DNA of 46,218 nt from an uncultured Candidatus Saccharibacteria bacterium (GTDB lineage: Bacteria > Patescibacteriota > Saccharimonadia > Saccharimonadales > Saccharimonadaceae), in assembly GCA_947302355.1 (NCBI GenBank), contig CAMYUU010000007.1:1-46218 (forward strand), given 5' to 3'. Positions 1-8,245 of this stretch are shown here, in pieces. The position numbers were made by a program, and so were the translations under genes. Every line of letters begins with the position of its first letter. Positions within the stretch are counted from its first letter, which is position 1. Below the pieces are notes generated by a model. That model was not told the DNA's origin, made no database searches, and worked only from the letters and a program-made list of their open reading frames with translations.

Positions 1-295
1 TAGTGTATCCTATAGTATATATAGAAAAGCCATTACTATCATTACAATAAGCTTTAAGTGTGGTAGTACCTATATCTGCAGTATATGTACCATTAGTAAT
101 TTCTGCAGTATGAGAGTTCATACCAGTGCCGGTCATAGTACAGGAGACTGGAACTGTGATATTTATCTCATCTACTATGGAATCGTCAGCAGAGACAGTA
201 CTAGAATTAAGTATGATTCCGGAAAGAAGTGTAAAGCTAATTAAGACCACAAAAATATATAATGAAAAGTTAGCTTTACTGTATGACTTTAGCAT
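1..295 (-). CDS. Secreted surface protein, N-terminal part (cut by window start)
   Basis: The first 98 codons of a larger gene that continues past the window start. An N-terminal hydrophobic signal segment ends in a VSA-DDS type signal-peptidase site near residue 35. The mature start (IVDEINITVPVSC) and the block after it are almost identical to the protein at 23211-25043, so this is a paralog of that InlB-repeat/FISUMP-type protein. The ATG at 295 is the first possible start because an in-frame TAG lies two codons upstream. There is no Shine-Dalgarno; the -10 box ends 6 bases before the ATG, so the mRNA is probably leaderless. An export role is inferred from the signal peptide. Whether it carries the same C-terminal domains cannot be seen here. 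Confidence 0.8.
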   Translation of the reverse strand, partial: MLKSYSKANFSLYIFVVLISFTLLSGIILNSSTVSADDSIVDEINITVPVSCTMTGTGMNSHTAEITNGTYTADIGTTTLKAYCNDSNGFSIYTIGYT

Positions 296-301
296 AAGCT
301 A

Positions 302-330
302 ATTATATATAACGAATTTGGAACAGTCAA
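302..330 (-). promoter_or_regulatory. Strong promoter of the first surface-protein gene, leaderless
   Basis: On the minus strand TTGACT (325-330), a 17-base spacer and TATAAT (302-307), ending 6 bases before the ATG at 295. This is one of the two best sigma-70 type promoters in the window. Initiation about 7 bases after the -10 would fall on the start codon. Confidence 0.75.
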
Positions 331-354
331 GAAGCATTTAATGTTGCGAACTCC

Positions 355-1134
355 TTATTCATCCGCCAAAGTTAACACTTCATATCCATCACTCGTCACT
401 AGAATCGTATGCTCACAGTGACATCCGATCGAACCATCCTTCATCTTTACGCTCCATCCATCATCCTTATCTACGTAATTAGCCGGCTTGCCCAGGCACG
501 ACATCGGTTCAATACAAATCGTATCCCCTTCTACTAGCTTATAACCATGTCCCTTCTTGCCATAATTAGGAACCTCCGGCGCTTGATGCATTTTTTTATC
601 AATTCCATGTCCAATATAATTCTCTATTACGCCAAGATGTCCTTTCCTTAAAACTGTTTCCACTGCATGTCCAATATCTCCAATATGTGCCCCTGGCTTT
701 ACCTGCTCAATCCCCGCCCACAGCGACGATTCCGTCACTGAAATCATCTTTTTCACGGCTGGCGAACCAGTGTCACCAACTAGCATCGTAAATGCTGCAT
801 CCGTAAAATAGCCTTTATAGCCAATCACAAGGTCAAAAGAAACCTTATCACCTTCTTCAAACGGTTCATCCTTCGGCGCTCCATGTACTAACTCGTCATT
901 TATCGAAATACAAATCGCACCGGGGAATTCTTCTTCTAACGAGTCGTAAGCCACCGTTGTTCCCCGCGCCACAATTTCCTTGCGTACCCAAGCATCTACC
1001 TCTTTGCCGGTCATACCAGGCTTTACATAATCCTTCAAATCTCTCAGCAGATTCCCCAAAATTTTGCCACCTTCGCGCATGGCAATGATTTTTTGCTCAA
1101 GAGTCTTAGGGTCAGAATTCTCTTTATTCACCAT
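355..1134 (-). CDS. map: Methionine aminopeptidase, type I
   Basis: Cytoplasmic metalloprotease that removes the N-terminal methionine from new proteins. The 259 residues match the type I family length. The conserved His is H84 (ELVHGAP) and the metal ligands D101 (SFDL), D112 (TDAAFT), H186 (GHGI), E209 (CIEP) and E241 (CEHT) are all present. The start overlaps the end of adk by 11 bases, so the two are probably translationally coupled. The adk-map pair is the usual tail of the spc ribosomal operon (secY-adk-map), but here the gene upstream of adk is rpsU and no secY is nearby. Identification is secure. Confidence 0.95.
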   Translation of the reverse strand: MVNKENSDPKTLEQKIIAMREGGKILGNLLRDLKDYVKPGMTGKEVDAWVRKEIVARGTTVAYDSLEEEFPGAICISINDELVHGAPKDEPFEEGDKVSFDLVIGYKGYFTDAAFTMLVGDTGSPAVKKMISVTESSLWAGIEQVKPGAHIGDIGHAVETVLRKGHLGVIENYIGHGIDKKMHQAPEVPNYGKKGHGYKLVEGDTICIEPMSCLGKPANYVDKDDGWSVKMKDGSIGCHCEHTILVTSDGYEVLTLADE

Positions 1135-1717
1135 AGCTCTTCTCTATCTCTCCGCCGTTTACGTCATCCTTTTGCACTGTCGCATCAGGCGCAATTCTTT
1201 CAACAATCTCCACTAATCGCTCTGTCACTTCTTCCACTGCGCCCACGCCATCTACATATTCAACCGGTATATTTTTAGCTTCAAACAAAGGCAAAATTAA
1301 ATCTATGTTATCTTCAAAAACCGCAAAACGCCTATCTATACTCTCCCTTTCCAAATCATCATCTCTCCCACGCAAAGCCAACCTTTCATACAGCTCTTCC
1401 TTTGGTACTTCTAATACTATCGCTCCATCAATTTTATCCGCCATATGTTCCACTAGATAATCAGCCTGCACCTTGTCTCTAGGATATCCATCCAAAATCA
1501 CATTAAATCCCTCAGACTCGGCTTTTTGAATCTGCTTATCCATCAGTTTAATCACTTCTTCATCAGGTACCAGCTCACCCCGATCCGTTATCTCCTTAAA
1601 TGCTCCCGTCTGACGAATAGCCTCTCCTACAGACAACCAACGCCAACCAAAAATCTCAGACAAAGCCTTTCCTTGCGTGCCCTTACCAGAGCCAGCTAAA
1701 CCAAACAATATTATCAT
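1124..1717 (-). CDS. adk: Adenylate kinase
   Basis: Converts ATP + AMP to 2 ADP in the cytoplasm. The P-loop GLAGSGKGTQ is at residues 6-15 and the family signature DGYPR at 76-80 (usually DGFPR). At 197 residues it is of the short type, without the long zinc-binding LID insertion, and it carries an acidic C-terminal extension of about 15 residues. The start is fixed by an AAAGGAG Shine-Dalgarno 5 bases before the ATG. It is the first gene of a two-gene unit with map and has its own promoter directly behind the rpsU terminator. P-loop kinases of the UMP/CMP group are related, but the DGYPR context fits adenylate kinase best. Confidence 0.92.
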   Translation of the reverse strand: MIILFGLAGSGKGTQGKALSEIFGWRWLSVGEAIRQTGAFKEITDRGELVPDEEVIKLMDKQIQKAESEGFNVILDGYPRDKVQADYLVEHMADKIDGAIVLEVPKEELYERLALRGRDDDLERESIDRRFAVFEDNIDLILPLFEAKNIPVEYVDGVGAVEEVTERLVEIVERIAPDATVQKDDVNGGEIEKSYGE

Positions 1718-1734
1718 ATTAACTCCTTTCCTCT

Positions 1735-1743
1735 ATTATATCA
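1735..1743 (-). promoter_or_regulatory. Extended -10 promoter of adk-map
   Basis: TGATATAAT on the minus strand (TATAAT at 1735-1740, TG at -15/-14). It lies just downstream of the rpsU terminator hairpin and 17 bases before the adk start, leaving room for a short leader with the AAAGGAG ribosome site. No clear -35 was found. Confidence 0.6.
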
Positions 1744-1753
1744 TGGGCGCTAT

Positions 1754-1777
1754 AAAAAATCCCCCTAGGGGGATTTA
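1754..1777 (-). terminator. Rho-independent terminator after rpsU
   Basis: On the minus strand, perfect stem AAATCCCC/GGGGATTT around a CTAG centre, followed by TTTTTT (1754-1759). The stem begins within the rpsU stop codon, so termination follows translation immediately. It separates rpsU from adk-map. Confidence 0.8.
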
Positions 1778-1993
1778 TTTAAGTCCTAACTTGATGCGTT
1801 CGGTTTTTTCAGCCTTGCGCGCCTCGCGAATGATGGCCTTTAAGCGGCGTTCGCGCTTAGAAATAGGCTTACTAAAACGCATTTGCGACTTCTTAAGAGG
1901 CATCATACCACTCTGAAGGACTTTGCGATTAAAACGACGGATAATGTTTTCGTTTGCCTCGCCCTGATCTTTTCTAGTAACTTTAATTGACAT
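1775..1993 (-). CDS. rpsU: 30S ribosomal protein bS21
   Basis: Small basic protein of the 30S platform near the mRNA exit and anti-Shine-Dalgarno region. The 72 residues from the ATG at 1993 (MSIKVTRKDQGEANENIIRR) match the bS21 pattern: a short N-terminal strand, an RRFNRKVLQSG helix, then an Arg/Lys-rich helical tail. A longer reading from 2032 adds 13 residues with no family similarity and would run through the promoter, so the internal ATG is preferred. The -10 box ends 10 bases before that ATG and there is no Shine-Dalgarno. The gene stands alone, followed by its own terminator. Confidence 0.88.
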   Translation of the reverse strand: MSIKVTRKDQGEANENIIRRFNRKVLQSGMMPLKKSQMRFSKPISKRERRLKAIIREARKAEKTERIKLGLK

Positions 1994-2003
1994 ATCGGTG
2001 TGT

Positions 2004-2032
2004 ATTATAGCATAGCTAACACAAAAACACAA
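2004..2032 (-). promoter_or_regulatory. rpsU promoter
   Basis: Minus strand TTGTGT (2027-2032), 17-base spacer, TGC-TATAAT (TATAAT 2004-2009). The -10 ends 10 bases before the ATG, giving a leader of only a few bases. Confidence 0.65.
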
Positions 2033-2045
2033 GAGTAGGCCAGTT

Positions 2046-2834
2046 CTAATTGATTATTCCGTTAAGAAGGTCCGACAAAGCCAAAACAATCACTAATGCC
2101 ACCACCAAAAACGGCCCAAAATAAATCTTACTATTCTTCCTCTTTAACACGAATGGTAGCATCACAATGCAGGCAATCGCGTTAGCCAAAAACAGCTCAA
2201 TTAGCGCCAACCACGGTTCAAATAGTACCATTCCTATCGCTACCCCAAGTAACCAATCTCCATCCCCCACCCATTTTCCTTTCGATACCAAATACAGTAC
2301 AAGATAAAGTCCGCCCAGTATTAGCATCGCCAAAATTGGCTTATAAACCAAATCTATCGTAAAGCCGACAGAAGTTATAATGCTAATCTCATTCAAAATC
2401 AGAATTACCCCTGCCCACACAATGCCAATTATCAAAAATAAAAGTGGTAATTCCCCATACAGCCCGTCGTAAATCGCCAAAAAGCACATCACGGTTACAA
2501 AACCTAGCAGCAAGACAAATCCAACCCAATCCAATATACCCGCCGCCATGATATCTATTGTCGTTCCTATGGCAAGAAACGCCAACGCCACACCGACCTC
2601 CGATAGCAACTCCGCCACCCCGATTTTATGATGACATTTTCTACATTTCCCTCTCAATATCAGCCAAGAGATAATTGGTATATTATCATACCATCTCAGC
2701 TGCATTCCACAATCCAAACATACCGAACGAGCACCCAACTTTTTATGGTGCGATGTTTTTAAATGCAAACGTCGTGCCTGACAGCACAAAAAAGATCCAA
2801 TACACGCACCAAGCACAAACAACAAAACTAACAT
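2046..2834 (-). CDS. pilD: Prepilin peptidase / N-methyltransferase (A24 family)
   Basis: Inner-membrane aspartic protease that cleaves the prepilin leader after glycine and methylates the new N-terminus. In the 262 residues, the N-terminal cytoplasmic domain keeps the two zinc-binding pairs C39/C42 and C64/C67, followed by about seven hydrophobic segments. The catalytic aspartates are D123 (IYDGLYGELP) and D193 in the GxGD motif (G190-D-G-D193). It lies divergent from the pilin gene at 2872 and beside the rest of the pilus cluster, whose pilins are its substrates. The -10 (TGG-TAAAAT) ends 6 bases before the ATG and there is no Shine-Dalgarno, so translation is probably leaderless. Confidence 0.92.
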   Translation of the reverse strand: MLVLLFVLGACIGSFLCCQARRLHLKTSHHKKLGARSVCLDCGMQLRWYDNIPIISWLILRGKCRKCHHKIGVAELLSEVGVALAFLAIGTTIDIMAAGILDWVGFVLLLGFVTVMCFLAIYDGLYGELPLLFLIIGIVWAGVILILNEISIITSVGFTIDLVYKPILAMLILGGLYLVLYLVSKGKWVGDGDWLLGVAIGMVLFEPWLALIELFLANAIACIVMLPFVLKRKNSKIYFGPFLVVALVIVLALSDLLNGIIN

Positions 2835-2871
2835 ATTGTTATTTTACCATAAATAATTTATAATATTAGAC
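2835..2871. promoter_or_regulatory. Divergent leaderless promoters of pilD and a pilin gene
   Basis: Only 37 bases separate the two start codons. Minus strand: TGG-TAAAAT (TAAAAT at 2841-2846), ending 6 bases before the pilD ATG. Plus strand: TTGTTA (2836-2841), 17-base spacer, TATAAT (2859-2864), ending 7 bases before the pilin ATG. The plus -35 overlaps the minus -10, so the two should compete for polymerase. Confidence 0.65.
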
Positions 2872-3423
2872 ATGAAAAAGGGTGAGTTGAAAAACGGCTT
2901 TACCATGATTGAGCTATCACTAGTAATCGCAATCGCAGGACTAATCTTTCTAATGGTTTTTATAGCTCTCCCTTGGCTCAGAGCTACACAAAGAGACACC
3001 AAAAGACGTGAGGACTTACTCAGTTTTATTGACGAAGTTAAAACATACCAGCAAAAAAATCGCGGCACACTCCCTGGAATGAGCGATGATGATAAAGAAG
3101 ACATATCTGTCGATTGGACCGCCATTCCATCTGACGCCGAAGCGACGACATGGGCCGGATTTTACCGTGATTATCTAAGAGGGAACTTTATGGATCCAGT
3201 TGGAGAAAACTACAGCCTAATGGTGACCAATTGCGGCAGAGACGTAGCCGGTCGAGACTGCAATATCAACACCGAAAATATGTTCTATCCAAATAATTAC
3301 CGAATAACCGTCATTAGGACATCCACCTGCTCCAATGGCAGACCTGTCCAATCAAGCAATCCAAGAAAGCTTGCCGCCATTTATGTTTTAGAAACCGGTG
3401 GGTTCTATTGCGCCAATTCCTAA
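2872..3423 (+). CDS. Type IV pilin-like protein
   Basis: A 183-residue prepilin with a nine-residue leader ending KNG, cleavage before F10, the conserved glutamate at mature position +5 (E14), and a hydrophobic N-terminal helix of about 22 residues followed by QRDTKRREDL. The globular part contains several cysteines, including a pair near the C-terminus that could form a pilin-type disulfide loop. It should be processed by the adjacent PilD. It shares the helix AIAGLIFLMVF and the (Q)RDT-RR-DL segment with the pilin at 3473-4054, but the globular domains differ, so one is probably major and the other minor. Which is which cannot be told from the sequence. The gene has its own leaderless promoter. 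Confidence 0.88.
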   Translation: MKKGELKNGFTMIELSLVIAIAGLIFLMVFIALPWLRATQRDTKRREDLLSFIDEVKTYQQKNRGTLPGMSDDDKEDISVDWTAIPSDAEATTWAGFYRDYLRGNFMDPVGENYSLMVTNCGRDVAGRDCNINTENMFYPNNYRITVIRTSTCSNGRPVQSSNPRKLAAIYVLETGGFYCANS

Positions 3424-3430
3424 ATTAGAC

Positions 3431-3462
3431 AAAAAAATATCCCCTCCTGGGGATATTTTTTA
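3431..3462. terminator. Bidirectional terminator between convergent pilin genes
   Basis: AAAAAATATCCCC, loop TCCT, GGGGATATTTTTT. The A-tract and T-tract flank a strong GC stem, so it can work for both the plus-strand pilin gene ending at 3423 and the minus-strand pilin gene ending at 3473. Confidence 0.85.
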
Positions 3463-3472
3463 TTAGCTAATT

Positions 3473-4054
3473 CTACTGATCGTCGATGCAGTAAGTGCCA
3501 GCACCTTCAAGACGATAAATGATCGCGAAATGGCGAGCAGTATCACCTACGGCTACCTCACCATTACATCTAGCACCATTCAAAACATATATAATATGGT
3601 TCATCTGCGTAGTATTAGCCACAGATTGGTAATTAAACCCATCTGGATATGTAGTTGCATTAAAATCAATTATTTGCATACCATAATACGTACCATCAGG
3701 ATCCTGGAATGTATTCGTAGTAGTATCAGTCCCAGCATTCATATAATTACGAACGAACCTACACGCTGTATTGGAACAGTTGTCATTATTAAATGTCGCA
3801 GTACCTTCCCACGGTGAACCAGATGCAATCGGTAAATTCGATCCATTATTAGTACCTTGGTTATTTGTGTGATACTGCACCAAAGAAGTATCTACACGCG
3901 CCAAATCATTACGACGTGCCGTATCACGCTGGGAACGTTGCAAAGCCGGAAGTGCAACGAATACCATCAAGAAGATCAAACCCGCAATCGCAAGCACGAG
4001 CACGACTTCGATAATGGTGAAGCCAGTTTTAGTGTTAATATTTGCTTTAGCCAT
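3473..4054 (-). CDS. Type IV pilin, probably the major pilin
   Basis: A 193-residue prepilin with leader ending KTG, cleavage before F12, E16 at mature +5 and a hydrophobic helix up to about residue 36. The globular domain is rich in Asn, Thr and Gly and contains five cysteines, the last near the C-terminus. It lies directly downstream of pilC but has its own -35/-10 promoter, a leader of about 28 bases and a good AAAGGA ribosome site, unlike the leaderless genes around it. A separate strong expression signal fits a major subunit, which is inference. The gene ends at a shared bidirectional terminator. Confidence 0.88.
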   Translation of the reverse strand: MAKANINTKTGFTIIEVVLVLAIAGLIFLMVFVALPALQRSQRDTARRNDLARVDTSLVQYHTNNQGTNNGSNLPIASGSPWEGTATFNNDNCSNTACRFVRNYMNAGTDTTTNTFQDPDGTYYGMQIIDFNATTYPDGFNYQSVANTTQMNHIIYVLNGARCNGEVAVGDTARHFAIIYRLEGAGTYCIDDQ

Positions 4055-4088
4055 AATAAATCCTTTCTAGATTTTTATTCTTATGGTT

Positions 4089-4117
4089 ATCATAACTTAA
4101 TTTAACATAAAAATCAA
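4089..4117 (-). promoter_or_regulatory. Promoter of the putative major pilin gene
   Basis: Minus strand TTGATT (4112-4117), 17-base spacer, TATGAT (4089-4094). Start predicted near 4082, leader about 28 bases with AAAGGA. A perfect 14-base palindrome, CTGTTATATAACAG (4142-4155), lies 24 bases upstream of the -35 and could be an operator. Confidence 0.6.
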
Positions 4118-4170
4118 GTGTTTTTCTAGAAAGTATCACCCCTGTTATATAACAGATAACCCCAAATTCG

Positions 4171-5376
4171 CTAAGCGGCCACCGAGTTTACTAATGAGTA
4201 AATCGGGAGCAACGTACCGCCAATCACTACACCAATTAATCCAGCCATAATCACCATCAAAATCGGCTCAATCATTGTAGAAATCGAATTAATCTGCTCA
4301 TCTAGCTCATTCTCATAGACTTGTGCGGCCTTCCCTAACATCTCATCAATCTTGCCCGACTCTTCACCAATAGATGCCATCTGTGGTACAAGCGGCAACA
4401 TATAATTACGCTCTTTTATCGATTCAGATAATGGCTTGCCACCCTTAATCGGCTCCAAAGATTTAGAATATTCTTCCTCAACTACCACGTTGCTCGTTGC
4501 ATTAATTGCAATCTTCACCGACTCCAACATTGGTACACCAGTAGCTAACATCATTTCCGCTGTCCTAGCAAAACGCGAGACATATAGTTTACGGAACAAT
4601 CCGCCAAAAAGCGGCGCATGTAATTTGAAATTATCCATAATATGCCTACCAGTCGGAGTTCTCTTTACTGCATACCAAATACCACCAACAGCAGCCACTA
4701 CTATTATTAGTACTAGCCACCAAAAATTACCAAAGAAATCCGAAAGATTCACTAAAATCTGAGTTAGCTCCGGCAGTTCTTCACCCATATCTTCATAAAG
4801 CCCCTTCACCTGTGGTACCACCATCACCATCATAAATGCCAGTACCGCAATGATTACTACCAAGATAATCCCTGGATATACTAAAGCTCCTCTAATCTTG
4901 CTCATCATCGCAGCGTCCTTTTCTTCTTGATCCGCAAGACGTTTGAGCGCCAAATCTAGCGTACCAGATACTTCGCCTGCCTTAATCAAAGCTAGATATA
5001 CCCCATTAAACACATCCGGATATTGCGAAAAAGAATCAAACAGTGTCTTACCAGACTCAATACTGGCAAGGATTTCCTCAACTATAGATTTCATAGCTTT
5101 ACTCTGGGTCTGCTCGGATACCGTCCGTAGGCTTACCGCGAGTGGCAACCCAGCACCAATCAAAGTTGAAAGCTGTCTCGTAAACATGATACGATCTTTA
5201 GTAGTAACTCTACTTTTACTCGCAAAAAATCCAGTCCCCTCCTCAGTTATCGACTGCGGAATATAGCCCTGATCGATTAGTAGGCGCCCAGCAATACTTT
5301 CCGTCTCGGCTTGCACACTGCCTTTGACGATTTTTCCCGTCTCTTTCTCTTTAGCTTTATAATTGTATCGCTTCAT
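4171..5376 (-). CDS. pilC: Type IV pilus inner-membrane platform protein PilC
   Basis: A 401-residue protein of the GspF/PilC family, the membrane platform on which the PilB and PilT motors act. It has two T2SF repeats (about residues 65-190 and 270-390), each followed by long hydrophobic segments (about 165-190, 215-235 and 370-395). The N-terminal YNYKAKEKETGKIVKGSV is typical of the family. The ATG follows one base after the pilT stop, with an AGAGGAT ribosome site at the end of pilT. Last gene of the pilM-to-pilC operon. Confidence 0.93.
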   Translation of the reverse strand: MKRYNYKAKEKETGKIVKGSVQAETESIAGRLLIDQGYIPQSITEEGTGFFASKSRVTTKDRIMFTRQLSTLIGAGLPLAVSLRTVSEQTQSKAMKSIVEEILASIESGKTLFDSFSQYPDVFNGVYLALIKAGEVSGTLDLALKRLADQEEKDAAMMSKIRGALVYPGIILVVIIAVLAFMMVMVVPQVKGLYEDMGEELPELTQILVNLSDFFGNFWWLVLIIVVAAVGGIWYAVKRTPTGRHIMDNFKLHAPLFGGLFRKLYVSRFARTAEMMLATGVPMLESVKIAINATSNVVVEEEYSKSLEPIKGGKPLSESIKERNYMLPLVPQMASIGEESGKIDEMLGKAAQVYENELDEQINSISTMIEPILMVIMAGLIGVVIGGTLLPIYSLVNSVAA

Positions 5377-5377
5377 C

Positions 5378-6463
5378 CTATCCTCTCACTAGCCGATCTA
5401 GCTCAGTAATATCTACCGCAAATTCCCTAGCCGATTCATAGGTAATTACTCCAGTCTGTACCAATTTAGCCAAAGTTCGATCCATCGTCTGCATTCCTTG
5501 TTCGGCACCAGTTTGAATCGCCGTATCGAGTTGATGCGTCTTGCCGTCACGAATCAACGCGCGAATCGCTGAATTCGCTACCATAATCTCAGCCGCTACT
5601 ACTCGTCCACCACCAATAGCGGGGACCAACCTCTGTGCACATACCGCCATCAGCATGTTCGAAAGCTGCGTCCGTACTTGAGGCTGCTGGTGGGCCGGAA
5701 ATACATCAATCATACGATCTATACTTTGTGCCGCCGAATTAGTGTGCAAAGTCGCAAACACCAAGTGGCCAGTCTCAGCAATCGTAATAGCCGCTTGGAT
5801 AGTCTCTAGATCTCGCATCTCACCAATTAGTACCACATCCGGATCTTCACGTAGTACCGAACGAAGCGCCGCCGCAAAGCTAAAAGTATCATAATGCACT
5901 TCCCTCTGCGCAATCACAGCTCGTTGAGATTTGTGTGTAAATTCAATTGGGTCCTCAATAGTCACAATGTGACATGCCTTTTCGCGGTTAATCTTATCCA
6001 CTAATGCTGCCAGCGTAGTAGACTTACCCGACCCCGTAGGCCCAGTCACTAACACCAAACCTCGTGGATATTCTGCAAAAGTTTCTACAATTGTTGGCAT
6101 TCCAAGATCATTTATTCCCTTAATTTGATTAGGAATCAAACGAAATGCTGCCGCCAGTTTACCACGCTCATGAAAAGCGTTCACACGAAATCTAGCAATA
6201 TCACCAAACGCGAATGAATAATCAAACTCTTTATCTTTTATCAAAATTTTCTGTTGCTCTTCATCTAAAGTTGAAAAGATCAGCCGCTTTACCATCTCTT
6301 CATTCAGATTAGGTAAACCTGCAATTGGTGCCAATACTCCATCCACGCGCAAAATAGGTGGCAACCCATATTGCAAATGAAGATCCGAAGCATTTCTACG
6401 TACGCATTCCTCAAGTAAAGATTCAATTCTTAGATTATTTGTTATCTGCCCACTATCCTGCAT
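5378..6463 (-). CDS. pilT: Type IV pilus retraction ATPase PilT
   Basis: Hexameric ATPase that depolymerises the pilus. From the ATG at 6463 it has 361 residues, the usual PilT length. It keeps the ASDLHL motif, Walker A GPTGSGKS (141-148), the Walker B region LIGEMRD, the His box ATLHTNSA and a C-terminal IRDGKTHQL segment close to the IREGK-type signature of PilT. A TTG at 6481 would add six residues, but the ATG fits better with the TGGTACAAT -10 box that ends 6 bases before it. That box overlaps the end of pilB, so pilT may have both operon transcripts and a private leaderless one. A retraction motor implies active twitching or host-pulling pili. Confidence 0.92.
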   Translation of the reverse strand: MQDSGQITNNLRIESLLEECVRRNASDLHLQYGLPPILRVDGVLAPIAGLPNLNEEMVKRLIFSTLDEEQQKILIKDKEFDYSFAFGDIARFRVNAFHERGKLAAAFRLIPNQIKGINDLGMPTIVETFAEYPRGLVLVTGPTGSGKSTTLAALVDKINREKACHIVTIEDPIEFTHKSQRAVIAQREVHYDTFSFAAALRSVLREDPDVVLIGEMRDLETIQAAITIAETGHLVFATLHTNSAAQSIDRMIDVFPAHQQPQVRTQLSNMLMAVCAQRLVPAIGGGRVVAAEIMVANSAIRALIRDGKTHQLDTAIQTGAEQGMQTMDRTLAKLVQTGVITYESAREFAVDITELDRLVRG

Positions 6464-6469
6464 AATAAT

Positions 6470-6478
6470 ATTGTACCA
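6470..6478 (-). promoter_or_regulatory. Internal leaderless promoter for pilT
   Basis: TGG-TACAAT on the minus strand (TACAAT 6470-6475), starting just after the pilB stop and ending 6 bases before the pilT ATG at 6463. No good -35 and no Shine-Dalgarno. Could give separate control of retraction relative to extension. Confidence 0.45.
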
Positions 6479-6484
6479 CAAGCA

Positions 6485-8245
6485 TTATGATAAATCACTA
6501 GCTACGCGGTTTACCTCCTCTATTGTCGTAATGCCAGCGAGTGTTTTCAAAATGCCATCCTGACGCATGGTAACTGTACCTTTAGACTTAGCCAGTCGCA
6601 TAATTTCACCCGCAGTAGCTTGCGAAATAATTAATTTTTGTATATCTTCATCTACTACTATCGACTCATAAAGACCAGTTCGCCCAGAATATCCACCAGG
6701 AGTTTCCTTTGAGCTTACCCCACGAGCCAACATATAATGATCATCACTTTTTACTGGAAGTCCAGGATATCCCAGATCTTCACTTACCTTAACAGCCTCT
6801 TCCTTTGTCTGCGGCAAAAGATCACCGACAATAGAATTAATTCCCTCCGTTTCAATCTCGGATGATTTATACATTTCACGTTTTTCAGTAATTCTACGCA
6901 CCAAGCGCTGACCAATCACCACGTTCAGAGTTGAAGATAGCAAGAACGGCTCAATTCCCATATCAAGAAGACGCGGCAAAATCCCAGCCGCCGAGTTTGT
7001 GTGCAAAGTCGAAAACACCAAGTGGCCAGTCAGTGCAGCCTGCACTGCTAAAGATGCCGTTTCCGAATCACGAATCTCACCTACCATCACCACATCTGGA
7101 TCTTGACGCAAAATCGACCTCAGCCCCGAAGCAAAGGTTAGTCCCGCATCCACATTCACTTGAATCTGATTAATACCATCCATCTTATACTCAACCGGAT
7201 CCTCAAGCGTCACAATATTAATCTGTTCCGTTTTAATCTTTTGAATCAATGCGTATAAAGTAGTAGACTTACCAGAGCCCGTAGGGCCAGAAGTCAGAAT
7301 CATACCATTAGGGCGGCCAATTCCTTCAAGCACATCACGTAGAGCCCGTCCGGTCATACCCATTTTTTCAATTTCCATAGATACGCCAGTCTTATCAAGC
7401 AAACGAATCACCACCTGCTCGCCCCACGTCACTGGCGAAGTTGCAATACGAAGGTCAATCTCCTCACCATCCACCATTACCGTAAACTGACCATCCTGAG
7501 GAATCCTATGCTCATCAATCTTTAGATTCGACAAAATCTTCACGCGAGACACTAAGGCTGGTGCCACAGTTTTTGGCAATTCCATAATTTTACGCAAAAC
7601 TCCATCTATACGACACCTAATTATTAGTGAATTTTCAAGTGGCTCAATATGGATATCCGACGCCTTAGTCTTCGCTGCGTAGCTAAGAATCGTAGTCAAA
7701 GCCTTAGAAATCGGGGAATCCTGTACAATAGTCTTTACGTCTTTTTGCTCAGACTCTGCCTCTTCATTAGTCTCGCGCACCGCCTCATTTACGCCAGAAA
7801 AATCGCCATGGTATTGTTCGAGTGTCTCTCTAATTCCGCGTTCCGAAGACATCCATACACGAATTGGACGATTGACAAGGCTAGACAAATAATCAGTAGA
7901 CTGAACATTTGTCACGTCAACCATTGCTACATTTAATATTCCATCCTTCTCACCAAGCGGTACCGCTAATACTCTAGACGACGCCTCACTCGGAATCAAA
8001 GACAAAATATCCTGATCGATAGTAATATTCTTTAGCTCCATATAAGGCACGCCAAGAATAGCAGCAGTCGCTCGGGCTACCATATCATCATTTATAATTT
8101 TACGCTCAACCAACTCTTTTAATGCAGATTCATCTTCCGATTCATTCTGTTGTTGAATCGGATAAACCAAATTAGCATCAGCCAGACCTTCACTGAGTAG
8201 AAGGTTTATGATTCTATTTTCAGCTTCCTTAGTTAAAAGGGCCAT
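6485..8245 (-). CDS. pilB: Type IV pilus assembly ATPase PilB
   Basis: The extension motor, 586 residues. An N-terminal MshEN/GspE-type domain (about 1-150) is followed by the secretion ATPase core: Walker A GPTGSGKST (320-328), Walker B region VMVGEIRDSE and the His box STLHTNSA. The cysteine pairs that bind zinc in most PilB/GspE proteins are absent: the only Cys is C211, and the matching region (about 440-510) is a cysteine-free insertion. The start codon overlaps the stop of the small upstream gene (TAATG) with an AGGAAA ribosome site. Operon order and motifs make the call secure. Confidence 0.93.
   Translation of the reverse strand: MALLTKEAENRIINLLLSEGLADANLVYPIQQQNESEDESALKELVERKIINDDMVARATAAILGVPYMELKNITIDQDILSLIPSEASSRVLAVPLGEKDGILNVAMVDVTNVQSTDYLSSLVNRPIRVWMSSERGIRETLEQYHGDFSGVNEAVRETNEEAESEQKDVKTIVQDSPISKALTTILSYAAKTKASDIHIEPLENSLIIRCRIDGVLRKIMELPKTVAPALVSRVKILSNLKIDEHRIPQDGQFTVMVDGEEIDLRIATSPVTWGEQVVIRLLDKTGVSMEIEKMGMTGRALRDVLEGIGRPNGMILTSGPTGSGKSTTLYALIQKIKTEQINIVTLEDPVEYKMDGINQIQVNVDAGLTFASGLRSILRQDPDVVMVGEIRDSETASLAVQAALTGHLVFSTLHTNSAAGILPRLLDMGIEPFLLSSTLNVVIGQRLVRRITEKREMYKSSEIETEGINSIVGDLLPQTKEEAVKVSEDLGYPGLPVKSDDHYMLARGVSSKETPGGYSGRTGLYESIVVDEDIQKLIISQATAGEIMRLAKSKGTVTMRQDGILKTLAGITTIEEVNRVASDLS

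Noticed and set aside
1994-2032. Longer N-terminus for bS21 from 2032
   Set aside because: The extra 13 residues have no family match and the region holds a TTGTGT-17-TGCTATAAT promoter; the ATG at 1993 gives a normal bS21.
4142-4155. Terminator after pilC
   Set aside because: The palindrome has no GC-rich stem and no T-run on the minus strand; an operator is the better guess.
6464-6481. TTG start for pilT at 6481
   Set aside because: It has no ribosome site and lies before a -10 box that ends 6 bases upstream of the ATG at 6463; PilT length is normal from the ATG.
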